The notes: generated from the sequence alone by a model not told the origin. A stretch of DNA of 64,000 nt from Apostichopus japonicus (GCF_037975245.1 NC_092582.1:8684501-8748500); one strand, 5' to 3'; shown: positions 48,590-61,470, counted from the first letter of the stretch. Numbers and translations: made by a program.

Positions 48590-50000
48590 GGCGTATCCAG
48601 GATTTTCTAACCCGGGGGGCGCGAATTACTATCTAAGCGGAGCGCCACCATCGGTGGCGCGCAGCGTACAAGAAAATTTCTGGTTTAGATACCCCCAGAT
48701 CACCGGAAATGGCACTTCTCGGGCTTGAAAATGACCAACCAGATGTACACTTTTGCCTGAGAACTAAGAATTTCCCAATATTTTTTTTTTCCATCCATAA
48801 CCTTTTTGAAGATTGTCACCAGTCACACATCATGTTCGACCTCATCGCATCTCCCGTGGATCATTGCTTTTTGTAGGTGATTCTACGTCGCGGCCCTCAA
48901 TACCCGTTAGCCCAACTTTTCAAGGTTTTAAAGCCCATTATTTGGTCAGAATTTGAAAATTCACAATTCTCGTGAATAAATTCACTTCAAAACATACCCA
49001 TAATGTTGCACAAAATTTCATGTATGGACAACCAAGATAGAAAGACCTCCTTCAACCCCTAACAGACCGGTCAAAATTGCACGAGTATAGAGGGAAAATG
49101 ATGAAGAATGGTGGTCAGGGAATTTTCGAAAATTCAGACACAGTTAATTTATTGGTGTACAAATATTAAAACCTCTCATAACGGCTACTATAAAAACTTC
49201 GTTGAGGAAATGAAAAAATACCAGATATTTCCGGAACCGAACACTACACACATCAACAGTTTGGAGGTTGTTCATCCTGGAACGCCATTTTCATGCTCAC
49301 TGATATGATGTGATATCTGCTGTTTGCTTTAAAAATTCGAATAATTGAAATATGATGAGACTGAAATAAATAACTATTATCTGTTTATTGTGCAATGCTC
49401 CAGCACTGGTGTAACGATGGGCCGGGGGGGCTCCTGGTCCAAAGGGGCCCCCTATCAGGAGGTTCAAGCAAGGGAGTCCGCAGAAATGTTTACAAGGTGG
49501 GGGTCAGTAGGTTATATAGGTGTAACACACTACTTGATACTATCTAAGCGGAGCGCCACCATTAGTTGGCGCGGAGCGTACGGCGATTTTTTTGGCAAAA
49601 AATACTCCTAGATCGTCGGAAAAGACACTTCCCGTCTCTTTGCCAGTGACGTAGCCAGGATTTTGTCAGTGGGGGGGGGCGCTGTGGGGGCTTGACCATT
49701 TCCTGGGAGGGCGTCTTGTTACTATCTAAGCGGAGCGCCACCATGAGTTGGCGCGCAGCGTACCGAAAGTTTTAGCTAAAAAGGCCTCCTAGATCGTCGG
49801 AAATGACACTTCTCAAGCCTTATAAGAAGGGGCGTCAATCCGATTTGAAATGTGGGGGGGGGGGGCCGTAATCGATTCGAGTATTCCGGCCGCAAGTACT
49901 ATCTAAGCGGAGCGCCACCATGAGTTGGCGCGCAGCGTAGCAAGAAAATTTCAGATTTCAATATCTGCCAGATCGCTGGAGATGGCACTTGCCAGGCTGG
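48590..50000. repeat. GC-rich interspersed repeats with a 180-bp tandem module
   Basis: CTATCTAAGCGGAGCGCCAC recurs at about 48630, 49540, 49722 and 49899; the last three are spaced 177-182 bp apart. Each is followed by a palindromic GGCGCGCAGCGTA and then AGATCGxxGGAAATGGCACTT. The repeat starts with GGCGTATCCAGGATTT or GACGTAGCCAGGATTTT followed by runs of G. No coding function is evident. Confidence 0.75.
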
Positions 50001-50560
50001 ATAGCAGCCATCTAGTTGCGTGATTTCTGGAGAAAATTACAAATTCGTCACTCAGGAAATCTGCAATAAAGTTCATGCGGCCTTAATTTTTGGTGGATTA
50101 TTTCTGTTATTAGTGATTCCAATTGACATGTGAGTTTCTCGACTTGCCGTCCTGGGAGTCATGCCACAAAATTGTGAGTTTGACACCGGCATTGACATTT
50201 ATCGACAAATCTGCAAATTGCGCGTGGAAAATAAGGAAAGATTGACTGGGCTTTCAGCCAAGTAACATACTGAATGACCCAACTATATGTCAAACTGACA
50301 TGATCAAAGATTCCGTCTGAAACATTATTTGGATGATAGACTGATTCTCAGCGATAGTATTGTCTCCTCTCTTGAAAATTTGTTTTTTTTTAGCGGTTTT
50401 AAGAGCATCAGGGTACGTCCCAGAAGTGAAAACCCGGCCTATGCGCTATGTAACGTCCGGTTTTTCAGCAACTATAGCCTACTGCCGGTCCGCGGTCGAA
50501 GGGTCGTTCATGAGTGGTCATCATGGAGATTCGAAACCATTCAGACCAATGATATATTTT
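50001..50560. other. No recognised feature
   Basis: Mixed-composition sequence between repeats. A frame over 50329-50700 runs into the GC-rich repeat and is not credible as a gene. Confidence 0.4.
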
Positions 50561-50579
50561 ACGCACTTGTAATTTTTTT

Positions 50580-50680
50580 CGACACCCAAAATCCTAGTGG
50601 GGGGACTGGGGGCGACAAGCTTTCATGGGGCTGTCGCCCCCACGCCCCCCCCCCCTTGGCTACGCCACTGCTCTTTGCAT
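50580..50680. repeat. GC-rich repeat end with self-complementary core
   Basis: GGGGGCGACAGCCCC-type self-complementary sequence, then CCTTGGCTACGCCACTG, the inverted form of the GCGTAGCCAGGAT start seen at 48590 and 49650. Confidence 0.6.
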
Positions 50681-51339
50681 TTACACATCGGTTATTTTGA
50701 GATCTCATGTCTTAGGATTTTGACTTTCAATAATTTCAGTAATGCATTATGGGTCCGTATGCAATGAATACAACTAGAGAACTGTTGGTTGGGGGAAATC
50801 AATGAAATGTCATATGCTTAACGTTTTATTAAATTTTTGATTTTCCATGAGGGGGTGGGCAAGTGCCCCCCCCCCACTGTATGGAGTATAATGGAGACAA
50901 CTGTACAAATATAGTAATCAAACCAAAGCTTAGGCCTAATTTCGACTGAAACTTTGTCTCCATCTATGCCTCATTTCCTGTGCTTTTTTACTTACCAGAT
51001 ACACCGAAGGCATCTTCATTCTTACCTTTTATTATAATATTTATATGAAAGCCCTGTCTTCTTTTTCAAATGAACGCAGTTTCAAATCTTATTGTTTTAC
51101 AAAAATCATATGTCCCGATGTTGTGCTCAGTACAACATTGGCTGGAATTGGGTTTTAAATTATATACTTTGTTTTCATTATCATAATAAATAACACAACT
51201 AGCTCGATACATACATTAACACCCAATGAGCCCATGATCATGATGGCCGTATTCCGTATCACGTGAAAATGTGTATATTGTCTTGTTCAGTCTTTGCATG
51301 TGTTTTTCTTTCCTAGTAAAACGGGTCCTCCCTATCCAA

Positions 51340-51875
51340 AGAGGTACCCTTTTTCTGTGCATCAGTATAGCGGGGGCTCCCTTTTGGTCGGGACCACCGG
51401 CTCAGCACGGTTCGAGCCCATATGAGTTATACGCTACTTTGCCCCACATTCTTTCATTTCGAAAGACGCAGTTTCAAGTTCATTACACACTGAAGGCTTC
51501 GATTCTCTATCTGCCTTCACTTTAGGGAAGATCTTGGGATTTTCATCCCTAGATATCGCTAGATATTGCTAGATATCAATTCATTACAGGACTTTTAGGG
51601 GCCTGATCTTGGGAAATTGCAAAGTCGGGAGTGGTCACACTCCATGTAGGTCAGTGCACGACCTCTACACGTTGCCGGATTTTTCTACTCCCTCCTTTTC
51701 TCCTTTTTCTCTCTTTCTTCTTTCTTCTTTTTTCTCTTCCCTTCCTTCCTCTCCTTCCTCCTCTTTTCCCCCCTCTTTTTCCCCTCCCCTTTTCTTCTCT
51801 TTTTTCTCTCCTCTTTTTCTTACCCGGGGTTGCGCCCCCAACGCCCCCCTTGGATACGCGCCTGCCATAACATCG
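51340..51875. repeat. Inverted GC-rich repeat copies with a polypyrimidine tract
   Basis: Bases 51350-51430 are an inverted partner of the GGGGGCCCCCGACC repeat at 34870. Bases 51688-51823 are an almost pure CT tract. Bases 51824-51872 (ACCCGGGGTTGCGCCC..TTGGATACGCGCCTG) are the inverted end of the repeat begun at 48590. Confidence 0.65.
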
Positions 51876-51879
51876 GTCT

Positions 51880-54329
51880 ATATGATAGGTATTGCATTGT
51901 ACATGTACTCTTTATACGACAATCCTAGCAACCATCATTCTACCGGACAGGTTGGTCATCACCCTGGTGAGAGTTTAGAAGTTCCCGCCAACTATGGTTC
52001 CCATAAAAGTAATCATTTCCCTGACCAGCAGTAAAATGTTCCCGACGACCATTGCTTTGATCAAACAGAATGTAAGTGTTCCAGCCTCCCAATCCGCCCA
52101 GACCCCGGTGCTGCTGTAATGTTTTGCCTATATTCATTCAAGACTCGTGAACTCACGTCGTTGGTTGACTTTAGTGTACCCATTCCACGAAACGAATTTC
52201 GATTTCAAAAGAACGGCTCACGAATAAACACGAACCCAATGGAATATTGCGTATGTATCATAAATCAGGTTAACATGTGTTCCAAGTATTAAAAAAAAGT
52301 TAGGTCGTTTGGAAGGAAACCCCGTAACTTAGTGTCACAGGTCAAGCAACAACAAATATTAATCTAAGTTCAGCTTAAGCAGCATGCATGTTTCCGAGTG
52401 ACATCAATTAAATAACTCATGTTTTGATATTTTAAGCCGCGTGGATCCTTGTCATTCTTCTGATTCAGTGTATGTCTTCCAACGGGCCCATGCGATCATT
52501 ACTGATGTTGACATCACGAGCAATCTGATTGGCTGAAAACTCATTACAAACTGTTTGGGGGAAATCCGCCCAACATGTACTTGTATAGGCCTACACAACA
52601 CACTAGAACAGACGAACAGTTTGAGAGTGGGGAGAAGGACATGTACATACTTTCTGGATGTAGTCTGTATTCACCTAGTTCGACTATATATTTGTAGTTC
52701 CTCCCGGTGTCCCTTCTGCTTAATTTAATAGTAAACTCGGATTCACCATGGAGACCACCAATGTATGGCTATATGATATAGGGGCCTAGCTGTATATGTA
52801 TATACTCTCATAATGGTACGATATAGTACCATATCTTATAATGATGAATATCTAGCCGGTGTTAGATCAAAGTTGTGTCGTATCCTTTCGGAAGGGATGG
52901 GATTCTTATTATTAACCAGCATTTAGAACGCTATTCACACCCAAAGAGTGTACCATAGCGTGTACTTTGCATACTTTGCATTAGGCTATGTTTCTTTTCT
53001 GTCGGACGCCGATATCTTGGCGCGTCGGACACGTCATGAGAATTTCACTATAGCATTGTTATAATAAAACATAATAACATAACACTATTATGATAATAAT
53101 ATTCTATGTAACAACAGATGGGATACAGTGTGAATGCAGGCCAGTAGCGAAGAATTCTAACCCGGAGCCTCAATCATTTAAGGAGGGCACATAATGTCCA
53201 AATGTATACATACTCAATTCACCGTGATTTGGTAGTCTCTCAAAAAGACCTTGATATCAAACTAGTACAGACTTTCGTTATGTCAAACTTGAACAATGGA
53301 TTTATTTGCGTTTCAAATAAATATATTTATTATCATTTATTGCAAACCAAGGCACCAATTGGACTTTGTGATTGTATTGTTTAGTGTACTGCTTAGTGCT
53401 TATCATATTCTAGGGTTTAATAGATGACTATTTATCAGTCTCTTTGATTGTGTAAAGTTCAAAGTTGTATATTCGCATTAGATATCAGTTATGTTAGATA
53501 TATATGAAGACAAACAGAGCGTACCGTACATTACAGAATATTACACGAATAGACGTGAATCATATGACTACATCACAGACGCCATGTTGGATTCCTAGAT
53601 GGAGAGTAACTTGAGTTTCGCAAAGTCTAGTAAACGTTTGCAACTATGTTTGGTGAGTTATTATAGTTTCAAATATATTGAAAAAGACTATTTTCAATTG
53701 TTGCATGCTCGTATCCTTACTGTTGATCGATATTTTTACTGCCAAAACTTGATATATTCCAACTGGAGTTTAGTTATTGTGTAAAACCTACCTGCATGAC
53801 TTGGTAACATTTTAAGCTGACCAAAGAAGAAATGAACAAGAAAAACAGAAACGTAATTAATCTTAAACGGAAAGAATCCCGAAACTTTAGACTTTCTTTT
53901 GCAAATCTCGCGTCTTGATTAATATTACCATATAGGGAAAATGACTTGTCGCACAGACATCCGTACGCTTGTGTGTGTTGGGGGGGGGGGGGAGGTTCTT
54001 TAAAAGACATACAATCGTCAGATGTTTAATACAATTATTTTGGAGTTCCTACAGCTACACATACTCATCCCCTTCCTCTATATTTTCTATTATTGAGTGA
54101 TATATACACCGATGAATTATTTAATCTTATGATAGGGCAACAAATATCCATTTATTTACAAATTGGTGTTTCACTCGCAACCATTTTACTTTCCCTCGTA
54201 CAGATTTCAATTGGTCGCGGCAAATGGCTTGACCTCTGAGTTGTAGCATGGCGTCTGACCTTGCAGGTGAGCTTAAATATAAACCCTATAAACACCAGAG
54301 TGTTTTCTTCTTGTTTTCTTCTTGTTTTC
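51880..54329. other. Gene-poor stretch
   Basis: No coding frame with domains. Bases 53160-53280 match 33325-33450 in part. A G homopolymer lies near 53980. Otherwise nothing recognised. Confidence 0.4.
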
Positions 54330-54980
54330 TTCTCCATTTTTGGTTTCGATGAAATCGTAACCTATATGCGTTCATGCAGGCGGAGACTGTGAGTGTGTGT
54401 GTGTGACGCCTGGCTTGTAAACACGGTATCTCAAGTAGGGAAACTTGGACCAATCTAATATTTGGTGTATATGAGTACCACATTGAGTAGATGTGACCTA
54501 TTTTTTGGTGCTTGTGAAGGTCACCAAAGGTCAGTTAGAGGCCAAAAACCAAAATATTAAAACAAGCAATAACTCCCATTGACAGGGTCCGACATGGTTG
54601 ATTTTTGTGGACTAGTTGTGAATGGGGTAAGGAATCGTTTCAAAACATAACAGTCATGTGATCCAAGGTCAACAAAGGTCAATTAGGGGTCAAAAACTAG
54701 TATTTTTGCAATAACTTGAGATCCAAATGTCCATCAAGGTTGGGAGTTACGCTATTGTAATACAATAGTCGACCTGCATTTGGGTGACCTTTGACCTCAG
54801 GTTGACCTCCAGTGACCTGTATTAGCTTCTTTCAAGTTGATTCTTTGAAGTTTCGTGGGCATATTCCAATCTAAATTGTCCATAAGTGGACTCCTCTGCA
54901 ACCTTAATGTGCGAAGTTATTAGAGATTTTGTTTGGTTTTGTAATACTTGGTGTGAGTACAAGAACCCTACTGTTTTTGA
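54330..54980. repeat. Satellite copy with a conserved left flank
   Basis: TTTTGGTTTCGATGA.ATCGTAACCTAT and CGGAGA.TGTG precede CTTGTAAACACGGTATCTCAAG. The same flank-plus-satellite order occurs at 61960-62200, so a unit larger than the satellite has been dispersed. Degenerate AGGTCAAC/GGTGACC words continue to about 54830. Confidence 0.65.
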
Positions 54981-55846
54981 TGGAGTTGTGTATAACCACG
55001 CACAGTACAGTAGACTGACCTGTGTTACCATGCCATAGTGTTATTGTAACAGCTAGTTCTGGTTATACTAACAAGCAGAAGTCTAGTGCATTGAAGTCAT
55101 CGAAACCTCAATGCATTTTGCATTCTGGTTTCAGCTGTAATTCAGCTACAAATTCTTGACGTTGGCAGGGGGAAGGGTGGAGGAGCACTTGCTCCCCTCC
55201 ACTTTTGCCCAGACCTTGAGTTTGCTTTTTAATCCGATTCGGTGGGTAATTTGGTCGGTTATGCCACAGCAATACTGACAAATCTGCAATGCTTTTATAC
55301 TTTATAATGTCATTATACAGATTTGAAAATATCGACAAATTGTAACGATTCTTATTCAAATCACTAGTGCGCTAGTACCATGGGAGTTTCCTTAACACCT
55401 CCTTGCTAGTTCTAGCATACAACTAGTAGTACCATTGTAAACTTGCCATACAAGCCTCTGTCCTTAAAGATTATCCAGCTTTGTTGTATTGAACATTGAG
55501 AGAAACACTGATATAGACACGGAGGAAGTTGGTAGTTATTTTGCCTCCGACGAGAATGTCAACGGGCGCCGTCCAGCCCTTTATTAACAATATGATTGAC
55601 CATTTGTTATTTTCTAGGTCGCTTAATAAATCTGGCTACACTTTTATGCAGATAGCATGTAATTACATTTTCAAATAAACAACTTGCACTTGGAAATAAC
55701 CTATAAGCATTGCACCATATGGAGTGACCCCTCCGATTACCCCCCCCCCCTCCGTAATTTATCTTCGTGACACGTGCTATAGAAACGAGAATTATCATCA
55801 AATGCTTAAGTTTCCAAGTACTTCTCCCCCTGCACCCGCTCTCCGG
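54981..55846. other. No recognised feature
   Basis: AT-rich sequence with a C homopolymer near 55740; no gene or repeat family identified. Confidence 0.35.
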
Positions 55847-55874
55847 TATGTATATATATATATATTTATATATA

Positions 55875-55935
<61 letters not shown>

Positions 55936-55956
55936 ACATATATATATATATATATA
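55847..55956. repeat. TA microsatellite
   Basis: An interrupted (TA)n run directly before the Penelope-like remnant. Confidence 0.95.
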
Positions 55957-55989
55957 GTACTGGTTACTGGATACCTCCTTCACTTAATT

Positions 55990-56695
55990 AGACAGGGTAT
56001 TTCCAGGGCCGACAAGTTGAGCCGTGAGGACTTATTAAAATACAAGTCTAAAAGTCCCAACACACGCATTCCGTTCGTTACCAGTTACAACCCCCATCCT
56101 TCATTCGCTCCATCAAACAGGAATTTGCTGTATTCCAAGACGATCAGTCTGTAGGAGAATCGTTTAAGGTACCCCAGCATTTCGTCAACCCCCCAACCTT
56201 AATTTCTACTCAATTCCTCCAGACCCCCCCACTCAGTTCCCACCTCCGCAGGCAATATTCCTTGCGGTAAACCTCGATGCCAAATATGCCCCCATATTAC
56301 CCCAGGCACCGTGGTCAAGATTCCCAATGTTGAGTTTAGTCTAAGACCCCCTTTTCCTCTCTTGTGATTAATGTTATTTACATTTTCTACTGTGTACTTT
56401 GCAAAGAGGGCAATTATGTAGGTGAAACAGGCTCCCGGTTCCGCTTACGTTTTAATAATCACACAAAAATCTATTCGTGATAATTTTGCAGGATTCCCAG
56501 TTTCCGAACATTTCAACCTTCATATAGTCATTCTCTGAAAAAACTAAAATGTATGTTAATTGCCTCGAACTTCAAATCAGCTACTGAACGTAAACGTAAA
56601 AAAATCGATTGGATCTTTTGTATTAAGTCTCACATCGCCGGCCTCAACAAAGACTTGGGACCCCTTAACAACTATCAGTTCTACAAGCATATGTA
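55990..56695 (+). mobile_element. Penelope-like retroelement 3' remnant, GIY-YIG domain
   Basis: Interrupted frames give RIPFVTSYNPHPSFAPSNRN, then YCVLCKEGNYVGETGSRFRL with RFNNH, then FPVSEHFN, and near the end RKKIDWIFCIKSHIAGLNKD and GPLNNYQFYKHM before TAA (about 56695). The order matches the RT-distal linker and GIY-YIG nuclease of Penelope-like elements (YVGET, Arg, His). Several frameshifts and stops make it inactive. It is bracketed by TA microsatellites at 55847-55956 and 56938-57035. Its sequence differs from the remnant at 45075, so it is a separate family. Confidence 0.7.
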
Positions 56696-56935
56696 ATCCG
56701 TTCTTTGCTCCTTAATCCGCTTCCTGTATAGTCATGGTTTATTTGGTTTTAATCCCATCAATGCAACTTACACTTATCTAGCGTCATACTTTCATTGTGT
56801 AATATTTTGTACTTTTCATTCGACTGTCAAGTATTGCTGACAAAGGTCACAGGGGGACCGAAAATTCCAATATATTTTCTAAAACTTTACTCCTCATTTC
56901 TCAACTATGAGTCATATCTTATTTCTCTGGTTTTC

Positions 56936-57035
<100 letters not shown>

Positions 57036-57478
57036 CCTCTCTAAATATGCCGCAATTTCCCGGGACATCGTCCCCCGCCTGAACTTCCACCAGTAACAGT
57101 CTCCATGAAATTGTAATTATGAAACAAGTTGCCGATTATTTTGAATTCGTTCTCAAACAAATATGTTCTTGAAATCGCTCTACGTCTTAGTGAAAACTGG
57201 TGAATGTGTATGCCCATTGCCTTAACTAGCTAGATTACCTAAAAAATAACTTAAGTTGGACATAAACACTGCCGAGTGTTGCAGAGTATGTCGAAGTACC
57301 GTTTGTATAAACGTGACCACTCCACAGTACGTAGAAGGCTAGAATTGTTGTAAGTTTAAACTACATTCTACTTGTTTCGAGAAGTATTACGTGTCCAAAT
57401 TTTTAACGCTACATTCACACCCGCCGTCCTTATCTGTATAATTAATACTTTTGATGATTTGTCTTGTTAACTACACAG

Positions 57479-58983
57479 AAAAGAAGAAGCGACTGATAGG
57501 CTCACTAAAGTCAACATACAAAGGTCAATATAACGCGGTACAGCCTATACCTTACATTAGAGATAGACTGTACTGTGTGGATAAGGTATTTGTTGAGGGC
57601 AGTGTTCACTTCTTGGTTGCTGATGAGGCGGGTGTGCGGGGTAAGGAGACTTCATGGGAACGGTTAGAGTCTTACAAGAGAATCTATAGCGATCGTCGTA
57701 TCAAATCCAAAAGACGTATATTAGAGGGTGAACCTGGATACGGTAAATCAACTTTGACCCTACAGCTTGCCTATGATTGGTGTAATGGTGTCCAGGATTC
57801 CCCGTTTGGTGACGTAGAGATACTGATCCTTCTCAGGTTAAGACAACTCGGTGGTGTGAAGTCGATCTATAGAGCCATCAATCGCTTCCTTGCGTCTGGT
57901 TCTCGTTTATCTGATAAAGATATTGAAGATGTTCTAAAGAATACTTCCTCCGTAGAGATACTTCTTGATGGCTATGACGAGTATCCTGATCAAGATAAGA
58001 TCACAGGAAATGACGTCAGAAGCATCATCATGAGAGAGATGTTCCCAAATCATGATGTAACTCTGACGACAAGATACCTGCCAAAGAAATTTCCGAAATT
58101 GACAAAACGAGTCAAACTGACTGGATTCGATGACGACGCGCGAGATGAGTATCTCCGTAAGGCTGTCGTAGGTAACGATCAGAAAGCCCTGAAACAGATC
58201 AAACAACGACTCCGGGAAAACCCCATCTTAGCTGATCTCTGTCAGGTTCCGCTCTTTTTCGTCATGTTTGCTCACATTGCTCATGAAAAGCAGGAATTTA
58301 AGAAATTCAAATCAGTCACGAGATTCTTTAAGTATATGATCACGTGCTTTCATGAGCACATGCGCAATAAGACGAGAGACGACAGTGTTCGGCAGGTGAT
58401 TTTAAGATATGAAAGTGAACATGATGAACTGAACAAACTAGCTTACGAAGGTCTTAGTAAGGAACACCAGCAGATTGTCTGGAGAAAGGATGTAATGGTA
58501 AAACGACTTGGTCAAGAATTTTACGATCAGTATGTTGGCGTTGGTATCCTTGTCGAGGAACAAGTTCTAAGTGACAAGGACACAGCGTATACTGAGAGCT
58601 TTACTATTGAAGTAAGGTTCTATCACAAAATATTCTGTGAATTTTACGCCTCTTACAGGTTAATGCTAGTCGTATTAGAACAAGACGTCTCTGAATTAGG
58701 ACGATTCTTGAGGAGGATGGATCCGTTTGACCTTCAGTATCTCTATCGCTTTGCTTGTGGATTGAATCCTACCGCAGGAGCGAAAATAATCCAGTACTTG
58801 AAGAGCTTAAATGGCGGAGACAAGTTTGCAATCCTCTGTATCCTGGAACAAACTGGTAAGGTTGATGACATCAAGGACACCGTCAGGGATCTGTGTTCAA
58901 AGGAAGTAATAATCCGTAGCAGTGACAGTAGATTACTTCAGAGATCTACCATCCAGCTACTTGAGATAGCAGCCAGATATGAC
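57479..58983 (+). CDS. NACHT-domain exon of an NLR-like immune receptor
   Basis: A 1505-nt open exon between TTAACTACACAG and TATGAC|GTAAGT, phase 1 in and 0 out. It begins with the NLR pre-NACHT phrase (YIRDRLYCVDKVFVEGS). Walker A GEPGYGKST is at 57727-57753, Walker B ILLDGYDEY near 57955-57984, sensor-1-like TLTTRYLP near 58057, the NPILADLCQVPLFF segment near 58220, and YHKIFCEFYASYRLM (winged-helix end) near 58621. NACHT ATPases of the STAND class oligomerise on ligand sensing to scaffold immune or death signalling in the cytosol. Large NLR families are known in echinoderms and amphioxus, often with the NACHT on one exon as here. The N-terminal effector domain and LRRs are not found in the window. 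No stop or frameshift is seen, so a functional gene is likely. Upstream partners could be in 39-57 kb or elsewhere. Confidence 0.85.
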
Positions 58984-59248
58984 GTAAGTATTCATATTCT
59001 ATCATCGTGCAATGATATAGTTATGTACACTACTGAATAAAACAATCATCAAAAGATGCGACCCCTTAGAGAGAGTAATTCGTTACGAATTATTACAAAC
59101 AGCATAATGAATACTAAGTGTATTTAGTCAACAAAGATCTCAATATTAACAGTGTTTGGTAGTTACAGGGCTCTCCCTATCTCTGTTGAATTATGCTTTA
59201 TCTCTGGTTAACCGTCATGTTGATGATAGGCAAACGAACCCTTTTTGT
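58984..59248. other. Intron start after the NACHT exon
   Basis: Begins with a consensus donor. A weak acceptor-like TTACAG at about 59163-59168 is followed by a short frame (GLSLSLLNYALSLVNRHVDD) that is not in phase with the NACHT exon, so no next exon is assigned. Confidence 0.35.
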
Positions 59249-59445
59249 ATGGCGCGAGAAAGCGGAATATATTACGTACAAATATATATATGCTGTACTT
59301 GCGATATATATACATGGTTAACTTCAAAAATATATTTTAGACATATTTGTATATATGTTTATAATAATATATTATCTAACAATAAGTATTCTGTAAAGAT
59401 ATATATACTAACACAAAAATTATATGTTTCTATGCCAAGAATATA

Positions 59446-59812
59446 TTTATTCTCTAAGAGAAAAATATATATATTATCTAAGAGAAAAAATATATATATT
59501 CTCTAAGAGAAAAAATATACATATTCTCTAAGAGAAAAAATATATATATTCTCTAAGAGAAAAATATATATATTCTCTAAGAGAAAAAATATATATATTC
59601 TCTAAGAGAAAAAATATATATATTCTCTAAGAGAAAAAATATATATATTCTCTAAGAGAAAAATATATATATTCTCTAAGAGAAAAATATATATATTCTC
59701 TAAGAGAAAAATATATATATATTCTCTAAGAGAAAAAATAAATATATTCTCTAAGAGAAAAAATATATATATATTCTCTAGGAGAAAAATATATATATTC
59801 TCTAAAACAAAT
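59446..59812 (+). repeat. Left array of palindromic TCTCTAAGAGA units
   Basis: About 14 units of 23-27 bp: TTCTCTAAGAGAAAAA then TATATATA. Each unit carries the 11-base palindromic core TCTCTAAGAGA. Flanking bases 59298-59445 are also inverted-repeated at 61470-61621. Confidence 0.9.
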
Positions 59813-60289
59813 ATACAATTGAGTGAAATGCGCCCTGCATCACTGACGTAACAGTTTTCCTGCCTTACAGATTTCAATAGGCACTTGCGGTAGATCGCAG
59901 GAAATTTGAGCTGTGCAAATGACTTTCCCCACGTTCGTTTGCTTTGCAAGGTTTGGCAAACTGCTTACGTAACACACCGGCTGGCGTTCCAAACTAATAA
60001 CCTTGAAGTGTGAAGAAGTGAGCAGTTACTGTTAAGCCGGCTAGTTACGGTACAGAAGGCTTCGCTGTCGAACGCACCGTCGTACAATCAGGGAGTTGTT
60101 ATGGAATAATCCCTGGTACTATCATGTGCAATGTGATATCGCAAACCCACTAACTATGAACTGCATTAAGATTCTGAGCAAACATGTGCGTTTTATGAAT
60201 GGCCAGTGTAATGAACAGGCTGGTCACTGCTGAAGTTACTGAACAGCTTAACAAACATCTTAGTCAGCACCTACAGAGCTCCGTACTTT

Positions 60290-61170
60290 GTACAGCATAT
60301 ATATTTTTTCGCACAGAATATATTTTTTCGTACAGAATATATTTTTCTCACAGAATAGGTCTTGAATGTTAGAGAATATATATATTTTCTTTACACACAA
60401 TTCAAATATATTTTTGCACAGAATATAATTTTTCCTGTAGAATATATATTTTTTCTGTCTCAGAATTTATATATTTTGTTAGAGAAAAATATTTTTCTGT
60501 CAGAGAATATTTATGTTTTGGTACTTTTTACAGCATATATATATTTTTCGACCAGAATATATTTTTTCGCACAGGATAGAATTTTGTTGTTAGAGAATAT
60601 ATATATTTTCCGTACCACACAATGAAAATATATTTTTGCACAGAATATAATTTTTCCTGTAAAATATATATTTTTTCTGTCTCAGAATTTATATATTTTG
60701 TTAGAGAAAAATATTTTTCTGTCAGAGAATATTTATGTTTTGGTACTTTTTACAGCATATATATATTTTTCGACCAGAATATATTTTTTCGCACAGGATA
60801 GAATTTTGTTGTTAGAGAATATATATATTTTCCGTACCACACAATGAAAATATATTTTTGCACAGAATATAATTTTTCCTGTAAAATATATATTTTTTCT
60901 GTCTCAGAATTTATATATTTTGTTAGAGAAAAATATTTTTCTGTCAGAGAATATTTATGTTTTGGTACTTTTTACAGCATATATATATTTTTCGACCAGA
61001 ATATATTTTTTCGCACAGAATAGAATTTTGTTGTTAGAGAATATATATATTTTCCGTACCACACAATGAAAATATATTTTTGCACAGAATATAATTTTTC
61101 CTGTAAAATATATATTTTTTCTGTCTCAGAATTTATATATTTTGTTAGAGAAAAATATTTTTCTGTCAGA
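60290..61170 (+). repeat. 222-bp tandem repeat, about 3.7 copies
   Basis: TTATGTTTTGGTACTTTTTA occurs at about 60511, 60733 and 60955, exactly 222 bp apart. Each unit holds CGACCAGAATATATTTTTTC, CCGTACCACACAATGAAAAT and CTGTCTCAGAATTTATATAT. The middle copies are almost identical, so the expansion is recent. Confidence 0.9.
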
Positions 61171-61185
61171 GAATATATATGTTTT

Positions 61186-61470
61186 TTCTCTTAGAGAATA
61201 TATATATTTTTCTCTTAGAGAATATATATATTTTTCTCTTAGAGAATATATATATTTTTTCTCTTAGAGAATATATATATTTTTCTCTTAGAGAATATAT
61301 ATATTTTTTCTCTTAGAGAATATATATATTTTTTCTCTTAGAGAATATATATATTTTTCTCTTAGAGAATATATATATTTTTTCTCTTAGAGAATATATA
61401 TATTTTTTCTCTTAGAGAATATATATATTTTTTCTCTTAGATAATATATATATTTTTCTCTTAGAGAATA
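61186..61470 (-). repeat. Right array of palindromic TCTCTTAGAGA units
   Basis: About 11 units, the reverse complement of the 59446 array (TTTTTCTCTTAGAGAATATA). It continues into unique sequence (61470-61621) that is the complement of 59298-59445. Confidence 0.9.

Noticed and set aside
51609-52034. Ser/Pro/Phe-rich frame
   Set aside because: Translation of a polypyrimidine tract.
59156-59506. Possible LRR-like exon after the NACHT exon
   Set aside because: The acceptor is weak, the frame does not fit the phase 0 exit of the NACHT exon, and most of the frame is low-complexity foldback sequence.
59446-61470. CRISPR-like repeat arrays
   Set aside because: The units have no unique spacers of constant length; spacing is TA-rich filler, and the context is eukaryotic.
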